DNA of 64,000 nt, from contig NC_091051.1 of NCBI RefSeq assembly GCF_963966145.1, positions 8,432,001 through 8,496,000 of the forward strand. The letters run 5' to 3'. The stretch's first letter is position 1, and each line of letters opens with the position of its first letter. Both the position numbers and the translations under genes were made by a program. Source of the DNA: Tenebrio molitor (taxonomy: Eukaryota; Arthropoda; Insecta; Coleoptera; Tenebrionidae). A model generated the notes under the pieces. That model searched no databases, had not been told where the DNA came from, and worked only from the letters and a program-made list of their open reading frames with translations. Shown here one piece after another: positions 24,463 to 34,944 of this stretch.

Positions 24463-25248
24463 TGGTCCTGCTGTAAGTTCATAACCTGATTGTACTCAGG
24501 GAGACGTTAGAACTAATAAGTATACCTCCTCTTCCATATTTGTTGCTGATTTCATTAACAACTATTCCAAATTGGATCAACGCATGCACCTGTCTGACGT
24601 CGCCCATCTTGTGTATCCTGCTCCTCCACATTATAACATTGGAAATCATTTAATGCACATCAACAACAATAAAACCTTGCTGGACAGTTAAATAGCTTTA
24701 ATTTGTTGCCATATAACACATAAGTAAAATGTCTATTTACAATGATTTCATTCTCTCATTTTCCATCAACAGTTTTGGAATCTTGTGGTACCTAACATTG
24801 TATCCTCGAAACTTTTAAAACAAAAATGATTCAGTACCCATTGAATAATTTAACAGCAACAATTCAGTTCTACACACCTGTGGTTAAACACCAGTGGATA
24901 AGTTTACAAAACTGAAATAGAGAAAATTAAATTTTATTGTTCGTATGAGATGGATTGAACCATATGAACTTTAAAATTCACTTTGATAACAAATCCCGTC
25001 TTGATGGATTTTAGTCACTGTTACTCACGGTATTAAAACGTTGGAACAATCTCTTTAAACGAATCTTCACTGTTGTGGTTAATAATTCAAAGAATTTTTT
25101 GAAGATAAACATAACCTCCTAATGTCAAGAATAATAATCTACTTCGTATCATTTTCGTATGGAACTATGGAACGGCAAAAGAAAAAATTTCATTTGTTTT
25201 CATGGGCTCGTTGATTACAAACATTTATAATAACCCTGTATAAGCAGC

Positions 25249-25521
25249 TATAGTAGACCCAGAAATATAGGGATTTTATGAGGGATGGAATACGTTAACT
25301 TGAGGTGGTCAGTTATGGTAGGGCTATAAGCTTCTGGCACCCGTCGCGCGACTGGGCTCTACCCACCTTTGTCTCCGATGGTCCATTTTCAGACGGCTCA
25401 AAAACATCTGTCATAGAAGATTTATAACTCTCTTCAAGTTGGTAATAAAAGTGACCCCAAAATTGTAAAAGAAATTATCGGCCTAAATCCATAAAATCAC
25501 TATATTTCTGGGCCTACTATA
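25249..25521. mobile_element. 273-bp MITE with 32-bp inverted repeats
   Basis: Left end TATAGTAGACCCAGAAATAT (25249-25280 for the full arm) pairs with right arm 25490-25521 ending TTTCTGGGCCTACTATA; about 30 of 32 match. The arms end in TA, consistent with TA insertion. It lies only 8 bases from the end of the 1.8-kb transposon. The interior is G+C-rich, without an open frame. Confidence 0.87.
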
Positions 25522-26460
25522 CATACCTAGACACATTGACATAATAGATTATATTAAAAAAATACTTTTTTAAAGTTTTTCTAGTTCTAAGTTTTTAATT
25601 TCTCTAAAATACATATAGCTGTATTTACAGTGATTGAATATAACAATAAATAATTCATAACATTGTTGAGCAGGCCTTTTAAATAAAATAATCAATTAAT
25701 TTAATAGTTTATTATTGTTTATCGAACTGAATTTGAACCAGTAGGTATTTTAAGTAAGCATGCATTTCTTTTTTAAATAATTGTTGAAATTGCCTTTTAA
25801 AAGTTGTATCAATAAATAAATTTTACAATTAAGTAGATAGATAATAAATTTAGAAAATTTGCAACACAGGTGGGTAATATTAAATCATGGTTGTTTAAAT
25901 ATAAGTGTCTGTATTTATAGTTTAATAAATACACACCATCTGATTATTTATTTTTCATATCTCTACCAATAGCTACAACGAACGTCAAACAAAATGTCAG
26001 TTCCCCTTGAAAACATAATTTATCGATATTTTACGATTCTTATCTGTTCAGTTTGTCATTTGTTGTATTTTATATGACACTATGCCGGCCAGAGTGTGTT
26101 TTAAGGTGACGCGTAGGGAACATAACAGTTCTAATAAATAACCGCAGACATTAAATATTGACAAATACACTTAATAAAATAATACGGTACATTTACAAAA
26201 GTAGGTATAGATTTAGGTGATGTAAGTTATTTATTTGTGAAGTTACGTTCGAGTTTGATTGAGTAAAAATCGGTGGAACGCCTATGGCGGCCGAGCCGCT
26301 CTGAATTTGGCCACCGAATGATGTTTGGCCTAAAACACTTAAATTACTCGAGTAAACATCTGCTACAGTAACCACACCCAGTGTATTGCCAATACATTCA
26401 CACAACACCGCTGAAAATGAGTCCGTAGGCTGGCCAACAGGTCTCTCAAATCTTCGTTCT
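25522..26460. promoter_or_regulatory. Upstream region of sloppy-paired
   Basis: AT-rich until about 26,080, then unique and less AT-rich sequence up to the core promoter. The 71-codon minus-strand frame at 26,408-26,193 has no recognisable domain. Position directly upstream of the TATA box makes it the probable proximal regulatory region of the forkhead gene. Confidence 0.4.
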
Positions 26461-26470
26461 ATTGGTCAGG

Positions 26471-26480
26471 AAACAAACAA
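26471..26480 (+). promoter_or_regulatory. Forkhead-type binding site near promoter
   Basis: AAACAAACAAAAC just after 26470 contains two overlapping cores of the AAACA type bound by forkhead proteins, about 30 bases upstream of the TATA box of a forkhead gene; an inverted CCAAT (ATTGGTC) is next to it. Autoregulation is an inference, not shown. Confidence 0.35.
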
Positions 26481-26507
26481 AACACGGGAGAGGCGTAGCC
26501 TCAACTT

Positions 26508-26545
26508 TATATAAGCCCACCCTGAATAAATGAAGAACACAGTTA
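26508..26545 (+). promoter_or_regulatory. TATA box and initiator of sloppy-paired
   Basis: TATATAA at 26508-26514 is followed at the usual distance by an initiator-like ACAGTTAC with its A at about 26541, 33 bases from the first T of the box. The predicted 5' untranslated region is then about 105 bases. Transcript-end data are not available here. Confidence 0.6.
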
Positions 26546-26561
26546 CTAAGGATTATCTACC

Positions 26562-26639
26562 ATGTCAGTTGAAACGGCGCTTGCCGCAGCAATCAACACC
26601 ATGCATGATGTGATTGTTATTAAAAGATTAATAACGTAA
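26562..26639 (+). promoter_or_regulatory. 25-codon upstream ORF in sloppy-paired leader
   Basis: ATG at 26562 with a favourable context (ACC before ATG) opens 25 codons and stops with TAA at 26637-26639, seven bases short of the main start at 26646. It is in the same frame as the main ORF. It would force reinitiation or leaky scanning if the leader begins at the predicted site. The peptide has no recognised domain. Confidence 0.5.
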
Positions 26640-26645
26640 ATAAAT

Positions 26646-29600
26646 ATGGTGAATCTGCAGAATCTATGCAACCTCTTGCGATCTGTTATGGCCCGTAAGA
26701 CGATCAAATCGTTCACCATTAACTCTATTTTGGCCGAAAGTGCACCGGAAAGTGAGACAAACATCGACGAAGAAGCAGAAGTTTGTGCGGAAGCAGACGG
26801 CAGTGATTGTGAGTCGGATTTGGATGTCACTGGAGACGACACGCCACCTCTGGACTGTTCGCAGAAGTCGGCGGAAAACAAAGAATTGAGCGAAGGTAAG
26901 CAGACGCTTGGTATAATAAATCTGAATAAAATCTAACTGCACTTTAAATTTTCTCGAAATTTGAGCCGATAAATAAACAATGAAATGTCAAACTTATTGT
27001 TAAATTATTAATTATTAGGCAACCGTGAATCACTTCAAAGAAGCAGATTAAACTGTTTGATTGGATTTTTTAACTTGGCCATATATTATTCATTTTTCAG
27101 GTCGTTTTCAAAAGATAAACGAATTGCGAAGTGTACTACAGTTTATAGGAGCTATCGATCTGGATATCCAATGATGATTAAATATTAACGGCTGTGGTTA
27201 ATCATGTTCGAAATTTTGTTAAGACTCCAAGAATATTTTATCAGTCGTAAAAAAAAATAATCTAGACTCTTTCTGATTTTATAGCGTTATCACACTACAA
27301 TGTGAAAATCACAAAAGTTTTTAATATTATTTCTTAGGTGAGGAAGAGGTAGGTAGATCCTGATGGCATTTATGAAGTAACTTCCATTCTTTTCTTCCTT
27401 TGATTAAAGTGAAGAAATAAATAAATTGAAATAAATAACATAACCAGCTAATATCAATGTTTTTCGTATTAGTCTATGAATCGTTTAATCTCTGCAGAAG
27501 AATTTGGTTATATTTTTTTGTAAAAACATTTTAGATGTACCCCAATAATTTAACAAATAAACATATTGGCCCGTATGCATAAAGGCTAGTAAATGCTTTT
27601 ACTAGCAATTTTTGAAGTAAATACTAGGTTTCATATGCATAAAAATAAACAAATGCTTAAACTTAAAAGTAAATTACTTTTTTTGTTCGACACTGTCAAA
27701 ATTTGTGAATTTTCTCCTATGTGAACGGATTTTGATAAATTTGACAACTTGTCAAAACAAAACATCAAGCTAATTTTAAAGATTTTTAGCGATTTGGAGC
27801 CTTTAATGGGCTCGTCGAACAAAAAAACGTATTCAACTCGTCCTTGTGTAATTTGGGCTTTTTTGGCACTCGTTGCACTCGAGTTTTAAACTGGTCCACT
27901 CATGCCAAAAAAGCCAAAATTACACACGAATTCGTTAATTAAATAACTATTATTACATTACATTAGTAATTACTAATGATTTAAGGATTTACTGAATTTT
28001 CCAGTAAATACTTACATGCATAACAGATAGCAACTACTTATAGGTACTTTGAAGTAAATACTTATAATTTTTCAAGTCTGGTAATTAACAACCTTAAAAT
28101 AACTTTCGGTCTTCATTATGGCTGCGTTTGTGCAAATACAGGTTGTCCCAAAAATGGAGTACTAACGGTGCACTACGGTATAGAAGAGATTACCGTAAAC
28201 GTCAGAAAAATGTTAAAAAAATTCTATTGGACTTATTTGCTGATTTGGCGGTCTTTGACAGTGGCACTTAACACGTTAATTATTTTGAAATATGTACAGT
28301 TAATTTCAAAATTATCGAGTACACCCCAAAAATCAAGAAGTCGATTTATTACAGATTTTTCCACATGTAAAGATGCCTTTTTGAAATTTGAGCGTCAGAT
28401 TTTTTATATAGGTTAGGTAAATTTGACAACATAAAATGTCGCTGATACTTTAGAACTCCATAATATTGTCTGTTTTATCCTCTGCTCGGTGCTCTTCGCA
28501 ATATTATAATACTGGGCTATCCACCGGATCTTCTTCTAATTTGGAAAGAATGAGCACTTTCGCGTTTTCGGTTAGATTCGGAATTTGTTTGTCAAAATTG
28601 ACATTGATCATTGACAAAAAATTTAAGTGCATTTCACACTGTAGAAAATTAGGTGTACTCTATAATTTTGAAATTAACTGTACATATATGTATAAAATTG
28701 TCATGACAGCTACCTCTAATCGTACATATTATTACAAGATCACTCACTACCAATATCTGATCCTGCATAATAGAGAATTTAGAAGCTTTGGAAATCGAAA
28801 AAATTATTTTAAATCCACTACGGTAACATTGCAAGGTAATGATGTACGAATATATCTTTGTTTACATTGTATTACCGTATATTTTTTTCACGTAGGTACA
28901 TTTAAACATCCTCGATAAGGTAGTAAGTCGTTTATACGCCAATTTTGGGACAGCCTGTATGTGCGCCTGAAGATGAGCGCGAATCATTTTAATCGTGTTC
29001 TTGGTGTAGAACTTCTTGAGATTCATGATCACTTCTTGAGATTCATGATTATCATGATGATTTTCCTTATTTACCGTTATTTGACATCCCAGGTACAATT
29101 TTTATTGAATTTTTGCAGAAAACTTCAGACGATTATACATATTTATCAATTTTTTTACCAGAAATTTTTTGAAATTCTGGATTTTTGCCGTCAGTCTCCA
29201 GCGGGTTCAACATTTCTTCTTCTCACGGTTTCAACACTATTTTCTTATTTTCCCTTGCTTTCAAATCGGTTTTCTTCTTCAAATCAATTTTCAAGTCAGG
29301 TCAGGTCAGGTAATTTTTTTCTTTATTTGGTCAGGCGAAAATTTGATTCGAATACTTTGCTGTTTCACTTTTACTGTTGGAACTCGTGACTTATTCAGAA
29401 GTATTTTTTCTTCTTTTAGCAAAAAAACAAACCAAACAAACCCCATTTGAGATAGTACCTACAGATTATTTAATTTCTACTTCTGAATCGGACATTTTTC
29501 TTTCGTATTTTGGAAGCGACTAATACAAGCAAAATTATCAAAACGACACTAAAAAACTCTTATCGCTGCAGCTGGGTTCTAATCATTAAAGTAAAAGCTT

Positions 29601-32440
29601 ATGCATACGAAATTAAGTATTTACTTTTACTTTGATCTTTTACTACAAGTAAATTCTTTTACTTATAGTTTATACTTGTAAGTTTTTACTAAACTTTATG
29701 CATACGACCCATGGTCTGTTACAAGATTTTTGCAATATTTAGAATATTTTGTGTATTTTTTTGCACAAAATAAGTTTATTAGTACCCAGATAATACGAAT
29801 TGGTACCATTTCTTCAAATTAATTTTATTAACAATAAGTAACTGTTAAAATGGTAATTTATGTAAGAACCACATAAGATAGTACTTTATTCACGAATGAA
29901 GTTTGACCGTACAAGGTACAAGCTATAGGCAAGTGCGGTAATCTCATGAGTGAAAAGGCACTTTATGAATGAATTTTATTCTACATACCTAATATATTTT
30001 TTTCTACGGCTATCTACAATTAGAAAAACAATCAACATCAAAACACAAATCTAAAATTTGACGTTTATAAAGCTACGCTCGCATTTCGGTGCATATACCT
30101 AATTGCATAACGTCAGAGTAAAATAATGACACATTTTTTTTTTTCGATTTTACGGAAGTGGCTTTTTTTGTAACCGGACTTGAAACACTTCAAATCCAAG
30201 GAGTTGAAACGTCCACAGGCGGCTCGACCGAGTCAAATGTAAGGTTATTCGAAGCATTTCTCACGATTTATTTGTCAATATGTAATTAAACGAAATATTT
30301 AATAATTAAATTATACCCATTAAAAAAGCGAAATAACGAAATTATTACCCAATATTTAACCGGTGGTAGGACATTTTATTTACATTAACATAAGTATAAT
30401 TTCAAATGGAGCGAAAGAAAGTAAATCTATTTTTATTTATTTTGTAGTTATTGTTAACGTCTATAATTTTAGCAAAAGCACTAAAATAACTCTTGTTACA
30501 TCGTGCATCTCTTATTCTTTTCAAGATAATTTGAGTAGACGCATTGTGTAAAGGTTTTGCGTAAGGCTCAGACAATCTATTATTATTCCACCTTGAACCT
30601 AATAAGGGCCACGGGAGTATCTTTTCTTTAAGAATACATATAACTAAAAAAGAAATCGTATAGATTTGGCTACCAAACACTAAACTCCTTGGTTCTGTTT
30701 CTGCAGTCTTGTACTCCTTTTGACGTTATTAATACCTACATAAATTCTTCCACAAAAATTTATTACGACATAATAATATAATTTAATAAAATTTCTATTA
30801 GAAGTTCAGTGTGCAACGTCACAAGCCGATGAGTTTTTAGAGATTTATCTTCAGAAAAATTTTTAAAAAATTCTTATTACATAATTAAATTATGAATTTT
30901 TATTAAGTATTAAGGTAATTCAATTTAATACATATTAGCAAAAAAAAATATAGTTTTCAATTAAATACAAAAAGAATTTGACAATAGATGTTTATGAATT
31001 AAACCAAATAATAATTAATAAACATTACTTTTTCAATATTTGTAAAAAAAATTTGTCTAGTTTTATTATTTCGTTTTATATCATTAAGTATACGTTGTTC
31101 AAAAATCAAAAAACTATTGTGTTGCAAATGACTTATCTGTCATTGTGATAAGTAATTGGAAATGTCATGAAAATGTGTGTTATTTGCACCACAATGGTTT
31201 CTTGATTTTTGAACAGCATTTAAGTTTATTTTATACATATTTTATCATCTATTGGGTATTTTTCGGTTTGTTTTGAATTTTTTAAAACTTTAAATAACAC
31301 TAAAGACTGTACCTACTTTATGCCAAAAATAATTAATTACCATAGTAAATAATTACTTGCATAGGTAGGCCGATATATTATACCTACTGGTGTGACATTC
31401 TAGGCTTAAAACACAGATGTCATTTTTTACCGAATTAATTTAGCTTTTAAATAAAATTAAAGAAAGCACATTTCTTATGAGCAATTAATTAAAGTGCAAC
31501 ACGAAATAATTTTCTGTCTACCGTCAGTCCCGCAATTACCAGTACAAACAATAAATTACTGACAAGCTTAATCTGATAATAACCCCGAACCACATTTTGA
31601 AATGTGATAATTTATTTACCACGTCATATGTCTAAGCCGTGTAAAAATGTCCCTGGTTTTTGACATGCTATGTTAACTACTCTGACGGTATTTTTTGCAG
31701 AGAAAGGAAAAAAGCAAAACGACAAGCCTCCGTACAGCTACAACGCTTTGATAATGATGGCAATTAGAAACAGCCCCGAGAAACGCTTGACCCTCAACGG
31801 AATCTACGAGTATATCATAAGAAACTTCCCCTATTACCGCGACAACAAACAAGGTTGGCAAAACTCGATCCGTCACAATCTCAGCTTGAACAAATGCTTC
31901 GTCAAAGTCCCCCGCCACTACGACGACCCCGGCAAGGGCAACTACTGGATGCTGGACCCGTCAGCCGAAGACGTCTTCATCGGCAGCAGCACCGGAAAGC
32001 TGCGCCGTCGGTCGACGGCCGCCTCCAGGTCCCGCCTGGCAGCTTTCAAGCGGACGATAGCCCTGAGCGGTTTTTATCCGAATCTACCATTTCCTTCGCC
32101 GTTCGGACACTTTTATCCGTCGATGTTGGCAGCGTCGGTATATCAGAGATATAATCCCTATTTACATCAAACATCCGTGATACCGAAACCACCAACGCTA
32201 CATCAAAATCCAATTAATTTGGAGAGATTAGAAGCGCCGTCGAACTTCTTAAGGCAGACGTCGATGGTCGAAATGTATAACAGCCTAAGACTGAGTGCAC
32301 CGATCCAGTGTCCTCTACAAATACCGATTCCTCTTCTACCACGCCACAGCGGAGAAGCATGTGGGAGTTCGTCGGAAAGCGGAACCGCTAACGCAGAAGG
32401 CCTCCTCAAACCTGTCACTGTGATAACTAGAAATAATTAA
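26646..32440 (+). CDS. slp: Forkhead transcription factor, sloppy-paired/FoxG type
   Basis: Nuclear transcription factor; in insects this family acts as a pair-rule/segment-polarity and head patterning regulator, mostly as a Groucho-dependent repressor. Two exons: 26646-26895 and 31701-32440, 329 residues. The donor GAAG then GTAAGC and acceptor TTTTTTGCAG join at phase 1 and rebuild a GAG codon. Residues 23-29, FTINSIL, are an eh1 Groucho-binding motif; 36-65 are acidic; the forkhead domain spans about 92-188, with KPPYSYNALIMMAIR at its start, recognition helix NSIRHNLSLNKCF (about 138-150), and the FoxG/Slp signature DPSAEDVFIG and TGKLRRRS. After it comes SRLAAFKRTI, as in Slp proteins. 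The tail is rich in Pro, Ser and Tyr. The first ATG is chosen; a second methionine at residue 15 or 16 is possible. Intron length 4,805 bp. Fd19B, the other insect FoxG paralogue, is the main alternative name. Confidence 0.92.
27676..27950 (+). repeat. Dispersed repeat family B, copy 2
   Basis: Same orientation and order as the copy at 20552, starting with TTTTTTTGTTCGACACTGTC and ending in the hairpin TTGGCACTCG ... ATGCCAAAAAAG. Lies inside the 2.1-kb element of the slp intron, so it was inserted after or carried by that element. Confidence 0.8.
28137..28959. mobile_element. 823-bp mariner-like element in slp intron
   Basis: Ends TACAGGTTGTCCCAAAAATG and CAATTTTGGGACAGCCTGTA are inverted repeats with terminal TA, the style of mariner-related ends. 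The inside is AT-rich; its longest frame (150 codons) resembles no transposase I know. Probably non-autonomous. Nested in the 27568-29710 element. Confidence 0.78.
29711..31092. other. slp intron, distal part
   Basis: Intronic sequence, strongly AT-rich, no repeat pair or open frame of note apart from a 92-codon minus-strand frame without domains. Intronic enhancers are possible but not visible. Confidence 0.35.
31093..31220. mobile_element. Short hairpin MITE in slp intron
   Basis: About 128 bases. The left arm TGTTCAAAAATCAAAAAACT and right arm TTTCTTGATTTTTGAACAGC are inverted repeats about 38 bases long. The end sequence CAAAAATCAAAAAAC is shared with the larger MITE at 38703-39061. Confidence 0.8.
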
Positions 32441-32474
32441 GAATGTACAGTCATGATCCAGTGTACAAATTGTA

Positions 32475-32480
32475 AATAAA
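32475..32480 (+). terminator. Poly(A) signal of sloppy-paired
   Basis: AATAAA 35 bases after the TAA stop, the first canonical signal downstream. A 3' untranslated region of some 50-60 bases would follow; longer forms cannot be excluded. Confidence 0.65.
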
Positions 32481-33498
32481 GTCATAAATGTCGCAACGAT
32501 TTTTGCTTCATTTCAACGTACAAATTATGGTGTTAATAATGCATGAGAGCCTCAAAAAAGTTTCTCCAACAAAAAATATTTATGAAGGATCAATAATAGA
32601 CGACAATTATAAAAGCTAAATTGAAATTTTCTCACTAATTATCACCGTGGCATAAATATTGAAGTATGACCTGGTCCACCCACTTCTTCTTTACACTTTG
32701 TCGGATAATCAATTTCGTCCTTCACTTCCTTCCAAGCCACTGTCTTTACATTGCCCAAACAGAATAATAATGAGACACATTTCCCCGAAAAAACTTGTTT
32801 TTAATCATTATAATTTCAAATCTTATTCTGTTGTATGAAAATATGTCAATAATTAAAAGGTTTATACCGCATTAATATGATTAATAATTTATCCATTAGA
32901 AAAAACTTGTCGGTAAGTCCTGTTATGTTTACGTTGACGATATTGTTAGCTTCATTAATCTAATCCGGTTATTATTCCATTATTCAACTTTCTAATTTTG
33001 TAATGTCACATTCAATAACATTCACAATTTATCAATTTGTTCTACATTTTATTGGGCAACGTGGATCACCCGAATGTGCTGATAACTTTAATGAGCGCAT
33101 TATAATCCTGCTAATTTGAAACCTTGTCTAATATCACACACTTGATCGTGTTTCAAAAAGTGCCGGGCAAGAATGTCTCGCCAAATAAAATCTCTTAATG
33201 AACACCTTGACATTATGCTGTACAAAACGTTGATGTTATGTTACAAATTAAAAGTAACAACAAATTAAGCAATAATTACAGGTGTAGTATTTTGTCTGGG
33301 TTAAGTAATTAGGATACAAAAAAAATATATTCATTTTACTAAAAGCAAACGTGTTATAACCTGTCTATTTTAACATATCAGTTCCAAGATTTCTGCAATT
33401 ATATGTTACAAAAATAAGCGAAGATGAATGTTTTCAGCAACTTGTGTATGTCAGTTTTAACAAGTGTTAATTATAATTAGCTTTAAGGAATAAAAATA
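32481..33498. other. Intergenic downstream of slp
   Basis: About 1 kb of AT-rich unique sequence, no repeat arms and no useful open frame. Distal regulatory DNA for slp is possible only from position. Confidence 0.3.
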
Positions 33499-33690
33499 TT
33501 GGATGTTTATTTAAATTTCTCCTCAAAGTTGGCGTTGAAGAGTCGATTGTGAACGCACCACTCGTCAGTCTGCTGAGTAAAAACACAAAGAACGCAAAAA
33601 GTGAGATTAGATTTAAACAGTTGATCCGTGGTGCGTCCACAATCGATTCTTCAACGCCTACTTTGAGGAGAAATTTAAATGAACACCCGA
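33499..33690 (+). repeat. MITE family A, most complete copy
   Basis: About 190 bases with both arms: TTTAAATTTCTCCTCAAAGT on the left and ACTTTGAGGAGAAATTTAAA on the right, continuing inward over GAGTCGATTGTGAACGCACC. Arms of about 60 bases surround a small centre carrying the AAAAACACAAAGAACGCAAA core. The open frames in it come from the arms. Confidence 0.88.
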
Positions 33691-34050
33691 TAGTACTGAT
33701 AAGATATTGGAAAAAATTGCAAATATGTTTCTCTGGGAAAAAAATGTCATATTTGTGATATAGTAGTGCATCTACATGAAACAATAGAAAATAACTCCAA
33801 GAAAATTTGAAAGGTAAACCAATATTGATAACGATATTTTTCAGGAAAAATTTCACCAGGCAAAGGCCCCCAAGAAAAGTGATTAGAACTTTGACGAGTC
33901 ACTATATTGTAGTTTCATTCAATTGGCTTTTAGCACAATTTAAACAAATTTTTATCAGGCACAATATAATTTCGCTTCTCTCAAAGACGACATTTTGTGT
34001 TTTGTAGCCTTTATTTTCTTCATCCAATAATTTTTCTTGAAACAGATTCT

Positions 34051-34944
34051 CTAACATCTCGTATTCTTCTTTGGAGGACAAATTATCATATTTAAAACCT
34101 TGGGATTTTTTTGTTTCCTTCCACTTTCTTCCACAATTAATAATATTACAACAAGAAGGCTTCCAAAAATTAGAAAAAGCATAAAGAGATATTGTAATTC
34201 TTGTAGATCCGAGTAAATGTTTGAACTGAGAAAAGATAAAGTCTTCACTTTGTGCATTCCAATACCTTGACGGGAGATGACCAAATGACAACAGAAAAGT
34301 GTAACATCGCATAAACATCTGGGATCGCTTTCTGCTTTTGAGCCCGCTTAAGATAATCGAAAAATTATTTAGTGTGACGCGCTATCTGATGACATTTGTC
34401 TCGGAATCCGAACAAGGCTTGATGGATAGTCCCTCCAACTGTCAGCGGCATTTAATGGCTGATAATGACGGCCGGTACATGTAAAAGTATGCAAGCAAAG
34501 AGATCGATGAGGTCGGGCTCTTCATTTGAAGTTATCGTTTACATCTTCACCACCACATTACTGAACTGCCTTGATCCGATGGATTGTTATCTGTTATCTT
34601 ATAAACACTGCGCTCTACAAAACTGTATCACAACAACAACAACAAAAAATCAAGATAACTTAATAATTTATTTGCGGCCGATCAATATTTAGTAACAATA
34701 AAAAAAAAACATATTGGATTTTATTTATTGGATGTGCAGGCATCTGACTCGCTGATAGGTGAAAAGGGTCACATTCAGCGAGAGGATTAAAATGAAAATC
34801 ATTAATAAAAAATTCAACATATAAGAAATGTACATCTGGCGGCTTCTTTGACTGTCACTCAATTGTTAAAAGATCCATATAAATAGTTACCTGGTCGACT
34901 GGAAGATGTGTGCCGAGGTCTACTTCTCTCACTCGAACTCGTTG
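34051..34944 (-). other. Possible small membrane-protein gene, unproven
   Basis: Unrecognised. An 18-codon segment at 34944-34891 has strong splice sites on both sides (CGTTCCAG before, CAG then GTAACT after) and reads QRVRVREVDLGTHLPVDQ. Downstream, one frame (34284-34051) gives a clear hydrophobic helix, FMLFLIFGSLLVVILLIV, then basic residues. Another frame (34318-33902) gives a charged stretch, SSKEEYEMLENLFQEKLLDE. The two readings meet at a run of seven T at 34106-34112, so one base too many or too few could have split a single ORF. It may equally be chance in AT-rich DNA. No function offered. Confidence 0.22.

Larger units (their letters stand above)
23429..25240 (+). mobile_element. 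Decayed Tc1/mariner-like DNA transposon
   Basis: About 1.8 kb bounded by inverted repeats: TACAGGGTTATTATAAATGT at 23429 and ACATTTATAATAACCCTGTA ending at 25240, about 25 of 28 matching, each ending in TA as expected for TA target duplication. The interior keeps a transposase fragment (23976-24286) interrupted by a hAT-type MITE (24287-24462); after it the frame is full of stops. The element cannot make its own transposase. A shorter relative with similar ends is at 49466-49796. Confidence 0.85.
27568..29710. mobile_element. 2.1-kb nested transposon in slp intron
   Basis: Outer inverted repeats: CCCGTATGCATAAAGGCTAG at 27570 and CTTTATGCATACGACCC ending at 29710, with AGTAAA/TTTACT next to them. 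Subterminal AGTAAATACTT and TATGCATA motifs recur inside. Two other elements sit within: a family B copy (27676-27950) and an 823-bp element (28137-28959). No intact transposase frame; the 150- and 142-codon plus-strand frames have no recognisable domain. Superfamily not assigned. Confidence 0.7.

Noticed and set aside
26546..26881. 111-codon minus-strand frame rich in Ser opposite the first slp exon
   Set aside because: It is the antisense shadow of the slp leader and exon 1; the plus strand has the eh1 motif and a donor that fits exon 2.
28466..28918. 150-codon plus-strand frame in the slp intron
   Set aside because: Lies inside the 823-bp element, AT-driven composition, no transposase motif; likely chance.
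33467..33856. 129-codon minus-strand frame
   Set aside because: About half of it is the family A MITE read through both arms (the same peptide words appear in the opposite strand's frame).
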